DNA of 15,690 nt from Betaproteobacteria bacterium (GTDB lineage: Bacteria; Pseudomonadota; Gammaproteobacteria; Burkholderiales; Casimicrobiaceae): contig VBDA01000247.1 in NCBI GenBank assembly GCA_005883655.1, forward strand, positions 1-15,690, given 5' to 3'. Below, in pieces: positions 1-7,506 of the stretch; the first letter of the stretch is position 1, and each line of letters starts with the position of its first letter. The notes beneath the pieces were generated by a model, which was not told the origin of the DNA, searched no databases, and saw only the letters and a list, made by a program, of their open reading frames with translations. A program made the translations under genes and the position numbers.

Positions 1-653
1 ATCAGCGCGCGTGGCGTGTCGGAGGCGATCATGCGGCCGTGATCGATCACCGCCAGGCGCGAGCATAAGCGCTCCGCCTCGTCCATGAAGTGAGTCGTGA
101 GCAAAATGGTCTTGCCTTGCGTGAGCAGTTGCCGAAGCCCGTCCCAGATCAGATGCCGCGCCTGCGGATCGAGGCCGGTGGTCGGCTCGTCGAGGATCAG
201 AAGCTCGGGATCGTTGACCAGCGCGCGGGCCAGGGTCAGCCGGCGCTTCATGCCGCCAGACAGCGTGCGTATGCTCGAGGTGCCTTTACTCGAAAGCCCG
301 GCGAATTCGAGCAGGCGTGGAATGCGCTCGTGGAGCATTGCATCGGGGACCCGGAAGTAGCGGCCGTAGATCCGCAAATTCTCGACCACCGTGAAATCGG
401 GATCGAGATTATCCATCTGCGGGACGACCCCGACGCGCACTCGCGCCTCACGCGCGGATTTGGGTACGGGCTCGCCGACCAGCGTAATCGCACCCGCATT
501 GGGGTCGGTCAGCCCGAGACAGCAACGCAAGGTGAGGAGACCGAAGCACTCGCCGCGGCCGATCGCAAAATCGAGGCCGCGCACCACCTCGTTGTCGCCA
601 TAGGATTTTCTCAGTCCGACGACGGAAAGAATAGCCGCGTCAGGCGCGCTCAT
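1..653 (-). CDS. NodI-like ABC transporter ATP-binding protein, 3' end outside window, Walker A missing
   Basis: Cytoplasmic ATPase subunit of an ABC-2 type exporter, closest in pattern to NodI/CcmA-type proteins; 217 codons are visible. Seen: A-loop Tyr18 (KSYG), Q-loop VVPQMD at 76-81, signature LSGGMKRR at 131-138, Walker B LLILDE at 151-156 with DEPTTGLD, and H-loop His188 (LLTTH). At residues 34-46 the frame reads GECFGLL directly into TLRCC. The GPNGAGKTT P-loop that family members carry between GLL and TLR is absent, and the frame is otherwise unbroken. PotA in this window has an intact GPSGCGKTT at the matching place. The ATG at 653-651 overlaps the TGA of the hydrolase gene (ATGA), which suggests translational coupling. 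The partner permease is probably just outside the window. As written, the protein should not bind ATP normally. This may be a real lesion or a sequence error. Family call is sure; function is doubtful. Confidence 0.9.
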   Translation of the reverse strand, partial: MSAPDAAILSVVGLRKSYGDNEVVRGLDFAIGRGECFGLLTLRCCLGLTDPNAGAITLVGEPVPKSAREARVRVGVVPQMDNLDPDFTVVENLRIYGRYFRVPDAMLHERIPRLLEFAGLSSKGTSSIRTLSGGMKRRLTLARALVNDPELLILDEPTTGLDPQARHLIWDGLRQLLTQGKTILLTTHFMDEAERLCSRLAVIDHGRMIASDTPRAL

Positions 654-1258
654 TTTTTCCACATGCCGGTGATCACGCGCTGCAACTGCGGCAGCCGGCC
701 GTGAAAGAAGTGCCCGCACCCGGGAAAGACCATGATCGGCAGTTGCTGCGGCCTGGCCCACGCCAACACATCGGCAAGCGCGACGACATCGTCTTCCTCG
801 CCATGAATAACGATGGTGTCGGGCGCAACGGCTTCGACAGGAAAGCGCTTTACCGCCGGCCCGATCAACACCAGGCGCTCGGCGGTAATGGCGTGCGCTA
901 CGCGGGTTTGCACGTAGGAGCCAAATGAAAATCCGGCGAGCGCGACCGGAAGCTCGCCGAACTCGAGCTTTGCGGCCGCGAGCGCCGCCAGCGCGTCGTC
1001 CGTTTCGCCGATGCCGTCGTCGAATTGGCCAACGCTTTGGCCCACGCCTCGGAAATTGAATCGTACGGCGGCATAGCCGAGAGCGGCGAAGGTCTTGGCC
1101 AGCGTTTGCACGACCTTGTTGTCGAGCGTCCCTCCCTGAAGCGGGTGGGGATGCGCGATGAGCGCGATGCCACGCAGCGAGCCTTCGGGAACGTTAAACG
1201 CGACTTCGAGCCTGCCGGCGGGACCGGCGACGGAGCTGCGGCGCTCGCCCCGGGTCAA
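650..1258 (-). CDS. Small alpha/beta hydrolase (COG2945-like)
   Basis: Predicted cytoplasmic serine hydrolase of the alpha/beta fold, substrate unknown. With the TTG start at 1258 it has 202 residues, normal for this family. Seen: an HPHP motif at 36-39 before GGTLDNK, the FNFRGVG segment at 67-73, nucleophile elbow GFSFG with Ser111, acid Asp156 in HGEEDD, and His183 in GCGHFF, so the triad is complete. The frame stays open upstream to a TTG near 1399, but that stretch is arginine-rich and antisense-like within the ferredoxin gene. Homology begins at about the GPAGRLEV segment (residues 12-19), so the start overlapping the ferredoxin stop (TTGA) is preferred. The 3' end overlaps the ABC ATPase start. 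The three overlapping genes form one transcription unit. Family is confident; start codon is moderately sure. Confidence 0.87.
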   Translation of the reverse strand: MTRGERRSSVAGPAGRLEVAFNVPEGSLRGIALIAHPHPLQGGTLDNKVVQTLAKTFAALGYAAVRFNFRGVGQSVGQFDDGIGETDDALAALAAAKLEFGELPVALAGFSFGSYVQTRVAHAITAERLVLIGPAVKRFPVEAVAPDTIVIHGEEDDVVALADVLAWARPQQLPIMVFPGCGHFFHGRLPQLQRVITGMWKK

Positions 1259-1563
1259 ATCTTGAGCCTGTCGACGACGCGGCCGTGCACGACGTGAGAA
1301 TCTATTATCTCGTCGATGTCGTGCCGATCGACGTAGGTGTACCAGACTGCATCGGGATAAACCACAATCACCGGTCCCTCGTCGCAGCGGTCGAGACAAC
1401 CGGCTTTGTTGATCCGGACCTTGCCCTTGCCGTTGAGTCCCAGCTCCTTGACGCGCTGCTTCGCGTACGCCTGCATGTCGCTTGCGCCGTGATTATTGCA
1501 GCAGGCTTCCGGCGGATCGCGCTGGTTGCAGCAGAAGAAGACGTGGCGTTGGTAGTAAGTCAT
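1255..1563 (-). CDS. Thioredoxin-like [2Fe-2S] ferredoxin (COG3411 type)
   Basis: Small electron-transfer protein of 102 residues with a thioredoxin-like fold and a [2Fe-2S] cluster. Seen: N-terminal HVFFCC with Cys11-Cys12, then EACC with Cys21-Cys22, and the diagnostic C-terminal pair in KAGCLDRCDEGP (Cys56 and Cys60), followed by VIVVYPDAVWYTYV and HVVHGRVV. The cluster ligands are likely one cysteine from each N-terminal pair plus Cys56 and Cys60; which of each pair is inference. The ATG at 1563 has no clear Shine-Dalgarno but lies about 17 nt downstream of the start site predicted from a perfect TATAAT. It heads an overlapping trio with the hydrolase and the ABC ATPase. Redox partner unknown. 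Confidence 0.93.
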   Translation of the reverse strand: MTYYQRHVFFCCNQRDPPEACCNNHGASDMQAYAKQRVKELGLNGKGKVRINKAGCLDRCDEGPVIVVYPDAVWYTYVDRHDIDEIIDSHVVHGRVVDRLKI

Positions 1564-1586
1564 TCGGCGCGTGCAGTGAGCCGCGA

Positions 1587-1592
1587 ATTATA
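1587..1592 (-). promoter_or_regulatory. Candidate -10 box for the ferredoxin-hydrolase-ABC unit
   Basis: The minus strand reads TATAAT, a perfect sigma-70 -10 consensus, 24 bases before the ferredoxin ATG. No good -35 lies at the usual spacing. The implied leader is about 17 nt. The 111-base gap to the VanZ gene (1564-1674) shows no other recognisable signal. Confidence 0.5.
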
Positions 1593-1674
1593 CGCGAACG
1601 CCGGCAACGTCCGCGGGTGACGCAAGGCATCGAAATAGCAAACGGCGAGCGGGGGCCGGCGACGCGTCAAGGCT

Positions 1675-2769
1675 TTAGCGAGGGATTTCCTGCTCCGGCA
1701 GCGTACGCTCGCCCCACGCCGGCTGCCCGACGAGCCACATCAGATAGCAGCTCGCGAGCACCGGCCAGACCACGAGCACGGCGTGCGTCAATCCATTGAA
1801 ATTGAGCAAGTGACCATAGGGCCAGTCGAACAAGGCCAGTGGCGCGCGTGCCTGCCACATGTCGGGCGCGAGCAGCGGAGCGATCAACGACGACAGAAGC
1901 GCGATGGCGCAAAGCGTTGTCTGTAGCGGCCGCGACAGACGGGTCATCAACAATAACCTAATCGCGCCACCCACGACGCCACTAGTCACGCTCGGCTTGA
2001 GCCAGTTGTCCCACATGGTTGAGCGCAGCAGGACCGCCGCGGCGGCGCCCTTCAGCATCAGCGCGACGCCGATCAACACCAGTCCCGCGCCACCGAGGTA
2101 ACGGCGCTGGTGCAGGAGGAGCGCAAGGAACAATCCCACGCCGACGACGTTGAACGCGCTTTGCGCCGCCTGAAGCAGCGTGCCGGCGAAATCGCGGGTC
2201 AGCTCCAGTGAGGGATCGAATGTTGCCGCGAACAACGGAATGCCGGGGTTCACCTGCGCCAGCAACCAAATGCCCAGCAGCGCAAGGCCCAAATCGCCGC
2301 TCCTTCCTCCGATAAAGACGCGATCGCGCCATCGCGCGATGCGTGCCCGCAAGCCCGGAGTGCTGTTGAGCACCAGCGCCGCCAGGCTCCCCAGCGCGCC
2401 CCCAGCCGTATTTGAAACAAGATCGAGCGTGCTCGCGTCGCGCGAGGGCAGGAACATCTGTGTCGTCTCCATGGCGCCCGATAGCAGCGCCGCCATCGCA
2501 GTCGCGATCGCAAACCGCATAGCAGCCGTTGTATGCCTTCCCGTCAGCGCGACAAAAAATCCAAGCGGCACATAGGCGACGACATTGATCGCGATATCGT
2601 AGCGGGTAAAACGCGCGGGCCATGGCGCGAACAGAAAAAACGGCGTGCCCGGCAGCGGTGTCATCCATCCGGAAAAAGGCTCGAGACTCGCGTACACGAT
2701 CATGACGCCGTAGAGGAAGGCGAAATATTGTGGAAGCCGCGTGCCGTGGGGGCGCACGTCCAAGCTCAT
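1675..2769 (-). CDS. VanZ-family integral membrane protein
   Basis: Polytopic membrane protein of 364 residues with a VanZ-like N-terminal half. VanZ proteins were first described with teicoplanin resistance, but most chromosomal members have unknown roles. Seen: a first membrane segment near 15-30, then NVVAYVPLGFF, and the family hallmark ETTQMFLPSRDAS followed by DLVSNTAGGALG. The C-terminal half adds several more hydrophobic segments, making it longer than minimal VanZ domains of about 150 residues. The frame is open upstream as far as 3036, but that part is Arg-rich and lies inside the GNAT gene. The ATG at 2769 sits in an ATGA overlap with the GNAT stop, so it is preferred. Last gene of the pot-GNAT-VanZ directional run. 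Confidence 0.87.
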   Translation of the reverse strand: MSLDVRPHGTRLPQYFAFLYGVMIVYASLEPFSGWMTPLPGTPFFLFAPWPARFTRYDIAINVVAYVPLGFFVALTGRHTTAAMRFAIATAMAALLSGAMETTQMFLPSRDASTLDLVSNTAGGALGSLAALVLNSTPGLRARIARWRDRVFIGGRSGDLGLALLGIWLLAQVNPGIPLFAATFDPSLELTRDFAGTLLQAAQSAFNVVGVGLFLALLLHQRRYLGGAGLVLIGVALMLKGAAAAVLLRSTMWDNWLKPSVTSGVVGGAIRLLLMTRLSRPLQTTLCAIALLSSLIAPLLAPDMWQARAPLALFDWPYGHLLNFNGLTHAVLVVWPVLASCYLMWLVGQPAWGERTLPEQEIPR

Positions 2770-3365
2770 CGCAGAATCTTGCGTACCGCGGTCATCGTTT
2801 CGTCCTCCCGCAGCACCGTGAACCCCTGATCGAGAAACAGGGAAAGCGAACCGTGGTAGTGATCCGCGGCGAGCTCGCTCGCGCCGGACTTGAACGGAAA
2901 CGCGTCGACCAGCTTTATTCCGCGCGCCGCGAAAGACGCGAGCGCCCCGGCAAGAAGTACGCCCGCAATACCTTGCCGGCGCCTTTGCGGTGCGACCACG
3001 AAGCAGACAACGACTGCGGCTTCGAATGCTTCGCACGGCAAAGGCGTGGGTTCGATGCGCATCCGGTCGAAGCAGTGCGGCAGCGCGTCTCTTGGCTGTG
3101 CGTTGAGCCAGCCGACCACGTCCGCGCCGTCAAGGGCGAGAAACCCGTCCATGGCACCAACCTCGATGCGCGCTTGCATGGCAGTGCGATTCTGGGAAGC
3201 CGTCAGTGTCTCCCACTCGATGACCCGCGGCACCTCGTAGAAGTGACAGTAGCACTTGGCCCATTCCGGATTGTCCGCGAACGCCGTGCCGCGCTCATGA
3301 TCGAAGAAGCGCAGAAAAGCGGCGCCGAGCGCGGGCGTAAGCGGCTTGACGGTAATTTCGTTCAT
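2766..3365 (-). CDS. GNAT family N-acetyltransferase
   Basis: Putative acetyl-CoA-dependent acyltransferase, 199 residues, acceptor unknown. Seen: a family-typical N-terminal region with NPEWAKCYCHFYE (32-44), a GNAT core with FLALDGADVVGWL (75-87), and motif A around 117-139, where VVVCFVVAPQRRRQGIAG gives the R-R-Q-G-I-A pyrophosphate loop after beta-4. The C-terminal DQGFTVLRED is typical of the last strands. It starts 99 bases after potD and is coupled to the VanZ gene by ATGA. Its position behind a polyamine-type importer makes an amine substrate possible, but that is inference. No clear Shine-Dalgarno precedes the ATG. Confidence 0.88.
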   Translation of the reverse strand: MNEITVKPLTPALGAAFLRFFDHERGTAFADNPEWAKCYCHFYEVPRVIEWETLTASQNRTAMQARIEVGAMDGFLALDGADVVGWLNAQPRDALPHCFDRMRIEPTPLPCEAFEAAVVVCFVVAPQRRRQGIAGVLLAGALASFAARGIKLVDAFPFKSGASELAADHYHGSLSLFLDQGFTVLREDETMTAVRKILR

Positions 3366-3464
3366 ACGTTGCCGTCGCGTGAAGTCCGCTTTTCCATGAT
3401 GATTACGTCGACCATCATGTCGGGACCAGCGCGCTTCGTTTCGCCGGTTTCATCGAGCCGGAAA

Positions 3465-4538
3465 TCAGCGTCCTGCCTTGATCTCGGTCCACATTCTGTT
3501 GCGCACTCGCCGCTGCGCGGTGGTCAGATCCTTCAATTGCTCGAGCTTGGAGGCCATTGCCTTGTCCGGGAAGATCGCCGGATTTTTCCGGATGTCGGGT
3601 TTGATGTACTGCAACGCCTCCATGTTGGGATTGCCGGAGCCGATCAGGTTGGTGAGCTCGGCCGAGTTCTTGCCTTCGAGCATGAAGTTCATGAACTTGT
3701 GGGCGAGGTCGGGTCGCGGTGCGTCCTTGTGGATGACCATATTGTCGACCGCCAGCACCGCGCCTTCCTTGGGAAGACCGTTCAGGATATGAAACGGCCG
3801 CTTGGCGGCCTGCGCGTCGAGATTCGCCTGAAAGATATCGTTGGAGTATCCGTGCACCAGCCAGATGTTGCCCACGGTCAGCTCCTTGATGTACGACGAG
3901 GCATTGAATGCAGCCCAATACCGCTTTGCTTTTTTGATCAGGTCCGCCGCCTGCTTCCAATGCGCCTCGTCGACGTCGTTGGCCGAATAGCCGAGGTACT
4001 TGAGGGCGGCCGCGAAAAGCTCGCTGGAGCTGTCGAGCACGGTGACCCGGCCTTTGATCTTTTCCAGATACTTCGGCTCGAAGACCACCGCCCAGGTGTC
4101 GGTCGGCAGTCCGAGCTCCTTGATCTTTTGGTCGTTGTATCCGATCACCGTCAGCGACATCGCATACGGCACCGAATACTTGTTGTCCGGATCGAAGGGA
4201 GTGTTCAGATAGGCGGGGTCGATGTTCTTCAGGTTGGGCAGCTGCGCCTTGTCGATCGGCTTCAGCTGTCCGCCCTTGATCAGCGCCTGGATAACGTTGG
4301 ACGTCGGAACCAGGATGTCGTATCCCCTCGCGCCGGCCGCGAGCTTGGCCAGCAGCTCCTCGTTGTCGGAGTAATAGGTCTGGACCACTTCGCATTTGCA
4401 GAAGTCCTCGAAGCGCTTGACCGTCTCGGGCGCAATGTAATTGTTCCAGTTGTAGAGATGGAGCTGGTCCTTCGCGCCTGCGGGGGACAACAGTGAGGCC
4501 AGCAGCAATGAGGCAAGGAGCAGGGTGAGTCGTTTCAT
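3465..4538 (-). CDS. potD: PotD/PotF-like periplasmic polyamine-binding protein
   Basis: Substrate-binding component of the adjacent ABC importer, 357 residues, with a Sec signal peptide (about 1-22, Leu-rich core ending SPAGA). Seen: mature start LHLYNWNNYIAPETV, the YDILVP, PFDPDNKYSVPY and NPAIFPD blocks, and the RVRNRMWTEIKAGR end shared with PotD/PotF. From remembered alignment with E. coli PotD and PotF, the pocket keeps an Asp in AVDNMVIH, an Asp in GYSNDIF and a Glu in SSELF. The acidic residue after the YNW motif (Glu in PotD, Asp in PotF) is Asn33 here, so the ligand may differ from spermidine or putrescine. Cys47 and Cys49 lie close together near the N-terminus. The ATG at 4538 has a strong GGAGG five bases upstream, which rules out the longer open frame. 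Lies 38 bases after potC. Confidence 0.93.
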   Translation of the reverse strand: MKRLTLLLASLLLASLLSPAGAKDQLHLYNWNNYIAPETVKRFEDFCKCEVVQTYYSDNEELLAKLAAGARGYDILVPTSNVIQALIKGGQLKPIDKAQLPNLKNIDPAYLNTPFDPDNKYSVPYAMSLTVIGYNDQKIKELGLPTDTWAVVFEPKYLEKIKGRVTVLDSSSELFAAALKYLGYSANDVDEAHWKQAADLIKKAKRYWAAFNASSYIKELTVGNIWLVHGYSNDIFQANLDAQAAKRPFHILNGLPKEGAVLAVDNMVIHKDAPRPDLAHKFMNFMLEGKNSAELTNLIGSGNPNMEALQYIKPDIRKNPAIFPDKAMASKLEQLKDLTTAQRRVRNRMWTEIKAGR

Positions 4539-4576
4539 GTTTTCCTCCGTCAGATTTCGGAAGGGTTCCGCAATGA

Positions 4577-5350
4577 TCAGTCGGAACGAAGAAGGCTGGG
4601 CGTAAGCCTGGATGCGATGACGATCAATGCCAGCGTGAGCAGCATCAGCAGGGTCGACACGGCATTGACCTCGGGCGTGACCGCGATTTTGATCATCGAG
4701 TAGATCTGCAGCGGCAGTGTGACGGTCCCCGCGCCGGCGGTGAAAAAAGTGATCACGAAATCGTCGATCGACAGCGTGAACGCCATCAGCGCGCCGGCGA
4801 TGACGCCGGGCATGATCAGCGGGAGCGTGACGTGGCGAAAGGCCTGCCACGGCGTCGCGCCGCAATCGCGTGCCGCTTCGGTCAGGCTTTCATCCATCCC
4901 GGCCAATCGTGCGCGAACGACGATGGCCACAAAGCCGATGCAAAATGCGATATGGGCCAGCGCCACCGAAGCCAGCCCGAGGGTGAAATTCAGCAGGACG
5001 AAGAAAATGAGCAGGGAGACGCCCATCAGGATCTCCGGAATCGCGATCGGCGTCAGGACCAGGATCGGTAACAGCCGCGTCTTGTAGCGATACATTGCCA
5101 CCCCGGCCATCGTGCCCAGCACGGTCGACACCAGGCTTGCCACCAGCGCGATGAGGAGCGAATTGCCGGCGGCGGAGAGCATCTCCTGATTGTGGAAAAG
5201 CTTGTCGTACCAATCGAGCGTGAACCCGACCCACTCGGCATTGAGGCGCGAATTGTTGAACGAATAGACGACGACGATGATGAGCGGTACGTATAGGAAG
5301 GCGTAGCCCGCGGCTGCAGCCGCCCACAGAGCAACAGGGTGTCTACGCAC
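4577..5350 (-). CDS. potC: PotC-like ABC transporter permease
   Basis: Inner-membrane permease of the polyamine-type importer, 257 residues, about six membrane segments. Seen: first segment near 15-31 followed by YSFNNSRL, typical of PotC, and the cytoplasmic EAA loop at 158-180 (EAARDCGATPWQAFRHVTLP) that docks on the ATPase. The SIDDFVITFF segment after it is also PotC-typical. The start is GTG at 5350, inside the end of potB, giving an 8-nt overlap. No alternative start lies before the first membrane segment. Confidence 0.94.
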   Translation of the reverse strand: MRRHPVALWAAAAAGYAFLYVPLIIVVVYSFNNSRLNAEWVGFTLDWYDKLFHNQEMLSAAGNSLLIALVASLVSTVLGTMAGVAMYRYKTRLLPILVLTPIAIPEILMGVSLLIFFVLLNFTLGLASVALAHIAFCIGFVAIVVRARLAGMDESLTEAARDCGATPWQAFRHVTLPLIMPGVIAGALMAFTLSIDDFVITFFTAGAGTVTLPLQIYSMIKIAVTPEVNAVSTLLMLLTLALIVIASRLTPSLLRSD

Positions 5351-6281
5351 GGCTGAGAGCTCCGCTCGATCGCGTGCCGAGTTGCGAACGGCCGACCCAC
5401 GCCGCCAGGCCCGCGAGCACCAGTGCCGCGACGGTCAGCACGATCGAGAGCACACTGCCGAACGGCCAGTCGCGCGTCTCGAGAAACTGCTGCTTGATGA
5501 TATTGCCGATCAGGCTGTCCTCGGGCCCGCCCAGGATATCGGGAATGGCGAAGATCCCGAGCGCCGGGATAAATACCAGGGCTGCGCCGGCATAGACGCC
5601 CGGCAGCGACAGTGGAAAGGTGATGCGCCGGAAGCGCTGCCACCCGTTCGCGCCTAGATCCTGTGCCGCGTCGAGCAATGCCTGGTCATGCTTTTCCAGA
5701 TTGGCGTAGAGCGGCAGCACCATGAACGGCAGATGCACGTAGACCAGGCAAACCAGCACCGCGAAGGAGCTGAAGAGCAGCGCTACCGGCTCGTGTCCGA
5801 ACCAGGAAAGCACACCGTTCACGGCTCGCGCCATTGCCGCGTTCGGACCGAGGATGATCATCCACGCGTAGATGCGGATCAGGAAATTGCTCCAGAAGGG
5901 GAGGATCACCAGCAGCAAGAGCAGATCGCGATATTTTTTCGGGCTTCTCGCGATCAGCGCCGCCAGCGGATACGCAAGCAGGAGGCAGAAAAGGGTGGTC
6001 AGCAGCGCGTACCAGACCGACTTGACGAAAATCTGTGCATACACCGACTCGGTGAAGAACCTCACATAGCTGTCAAGATTGAGGTCGAGCCTTCCGTCCT
6101 CGACCAGGGGACTCAAGCCACCAAACTCGCCTGGCGTGCGAAACGACGCCAGCACCATGATGAGTGACGGGATCGCGAAAAAAAACAATAGGTAGACAAG
6201 CGGCGGTGCGCTGACCAGCCACTTGCCGAAACGTTCGCTCGAGCGCGAGGTCATGGCGCTATGAGATGAAGTGCCCGGCAT
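5343..6281 (-). CDS. potB: PotB-like ABC transporter permease
   Basis: Second inner-membrane permease of the importer. With the ATG at 6281 it is 312 residues. Seen: first membrane segment near 27-46, the LPFWSNFLIRIYAWMIIL block (127-144) characteristic of PotB, and the EAA loop at 202-228 (LLDAAQDLGANGWQRFRRIT). The ATG at 6281 lies inside the end of potA and has GGAG five bases upstream. A second in-frame ATG at 6254, two codons past the potA stop, gives 303 residues and a start more like relatives but lacks a Shine-Dalgarno. Function does not depend on this choice. Confidence 0.92.
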   Translation of the reverse strand: MPGTSSHSAMTSRSSERFGKWLVSAPPLVYLLFFFAIPSLIMVLASFRTPGEFGGLSPLVEDGRLDLNLDSYVRFFTESVYAQIFVKSVWYALLTTLFCLLLAYPLAALIARSPKKYRDLLLLLVILPFWSNFLIRIYAWMIILGPNAAMARAVNGVLSWFGHEPVALLFSSFAVLVCLVYVHLPFMVLPLYANLEKHDQALLDAAQDLGANGWQRFRRITFPLSLPGVYAGAALVFIPALGIFAIPDILGGPEDSLIGNIIKQQFLETRDWPFGSVLSIVLTVAALVLAGLAAWVGRSQLGTRSSGALSRA

Positions 6282-7404
6282 CGACGCTCCAGCTCATCTC
6301 GACGGCATCGCCGACTTCGAAGAACTTGGTGCGGCCCGCGCCCGAATTGGCAAGCAGCGTCTCAAGCTTGCAACCTTGCGGCGTGCTGACGATGTACACC
6401 GTGACGTCGCCGAGATAAAGGTGATCGGTCACGGTGCCGCGGAAATGATTGTTGGATTCGGTATCGGATCTGCCGTCGGGCTTTGCTTCGGGTCTGCGAT
6501 CGGGCTCGGCAATGGTCGCCCCCACAGCGGACGTCGAAGTGGCGACGCGAATCTTCTCCGGCCGCAGCGCGATCGCGCCGCTCTTACCCCCGGTCACTGC
6601 CGCGCTGCTCGCGACGCGAACCGGGCCAAGGCCTTCCGCATCGATGGTTACGACACCGTTCCCGCTCGCAGTGACCGGGCCTTCCAGCAGATTGCACTTG
6701 CCGATAAAGTCCGCGACAAAGCGCGACGTCGGAAAGCTGTAAATCTTCGCTGGCTGGTCGAGCTGCTCGACCCGTCCCTTGTTCATGACCGCAATGCGGT
6801 GCGACAGCGCCAGTGCCTCGGTCTGATCGTGGGTCACGTAGACGAAGGTGATGCCGACTTCCTTTTGCAGATTGATGAGCTCGATCTGCATTTCTTCGCG
6901 CAGCTTGGCGTCGAGCGCTGCGAGGGGCTCGTCGAGGAGCAGGACCGCCGGGTGCGTGACCAGCGCGCGGCCGATGGCGACGCGCTGCTTCTGGCCGCCG
7001 GAAAGTTCGTGGGGATAGCGTTTCCCGAAACCGATGAGACGCACGTCCTCGAGGGCCGCCTGCACTTTGGCGGGGACCTCGGCTGCCGGTGTCTTGGCCA
7101 TTTGCAGCGGAAAGGCGATGTTGCCTTCGACGCTCATGTGCGGGAACAAGGCGTAGCTCTGGAAGACGGTACGAACCGGCCGCTGCTCGGGCGGCCGATC
7201 GGCAAGGTCCTCGCCGTTGAGCAGAATGCGACCGTCGTCGGGCAGATCGAAACCGGCGATCATGCGCAGCAGCGTCGTCTTTCCACAGCCGGATGGGCCG
7301 AGGAGGGTGAAGAATTCCCCGGCCTCGATGGCGATGCTGACCTGATCGACCGCGGTAAAGTCGCCGAAACGGCGGCTGACGTTCTGGATCTCGAGCAGCG
7401 CCAT
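6259..7404 (-). CDS. potA: PotA-like polyamine ABC transporter ATPase
   Basis: Cytoplasmic ATPase that powers the importer, 381 residues. Seen: Walker A GPSGCGKTT at 36-44, Q-loop FQSYALFPH, signature LSGGQKQR, Walker B VLLLDEPLAALD, H-loop VTHDQTEAL, and a C-terminal TOBE-type region with FIGKCNLLEG and IALRPEKIRV. After RPEKIRV there is a polar, low-complexity stretch of about 25 residues (near 293-318) containing two copies of an eight-residue unit, PDRRPEA- and PDGRSDT-like, before the last TOBE strands. First gene of the potABCD operon, with a candidate promoter just upstream. Confidence 0.95.
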   Translation of the reverse strand: MALLEIQNVSRRFGDFTAVDQVSIAIEAGEFFTLLGPSGCGKTTLLRMIAGFDLPDDGRILLNGEDLADRPPEQRPVRTVFQSYALFPHMSVEGNIAFPLQMAKTPAAEVPAKVQAALEDVRLIGFGKRYPHELSGGQKQRVAIGRALVTHPAVLLLDEPLAALDAKLREEMQIELINLQKEVGITFVYVTHDQTEALALSHRIAVMNKGRVEQLDQPAKIYSFPTSRFVADFIGKCNLLEGPVTASGNGVVTIDAEGLGPVRVASSAAVTGGKSGAIALRPEKIRVATSTSAVGATIAEPDRRPEAKPDGRSDTESNNHFRGTVTDHLYLGDVTVYIVSTPQGCKLETLLANSGAGRTKFFEVGDAVEMSWSVDAGHFIS

Positions 7405-7438
7405 CGCGGACTGAACCGGTCTCCTTGATGATCGCAGG

Positions 7439-7447
7439 ATTGTAGCA
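7439..7447 (-). promoter_or_regulatory. Candidate extended -10 promoter for potABCD
   Basis: The minus strand reads TGCTACAAT, an extended -10 element (TG-N-TACAAT) about 35 bases before the potA ATG. No -35 hexamer fits at 16-18 bases. An AAGGAG is present in the leader but lies about 16 bases from the ATG, further than usual. Confidence 0.4.
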
Positions 7448-7506
7448 AAATGAGAGGCGCGCCTAGCGGCGTCAACGCCGAATTCGATACAGCCTGGCTC
7501 ATTTTG

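Noticed and set aside
3425..3465. Possible terminator hairpin (CCGG arms) after potD
   Set aside because: Only four paired bases with bulges and no T-run.
2730..4496. Long plus-strand open frame antisense to potD and the GNAT gene
   Set aside because: GC-rich codon bias leaves the opposite strand open. The product is rich in Arg, Gly and His without any domain, while the minus strand encodes clear families.
6271..7428. Long plus-strand open frame antisense to potA
   Set aside because: Mirror of potA, which has all ABC motifs on the minus strand.
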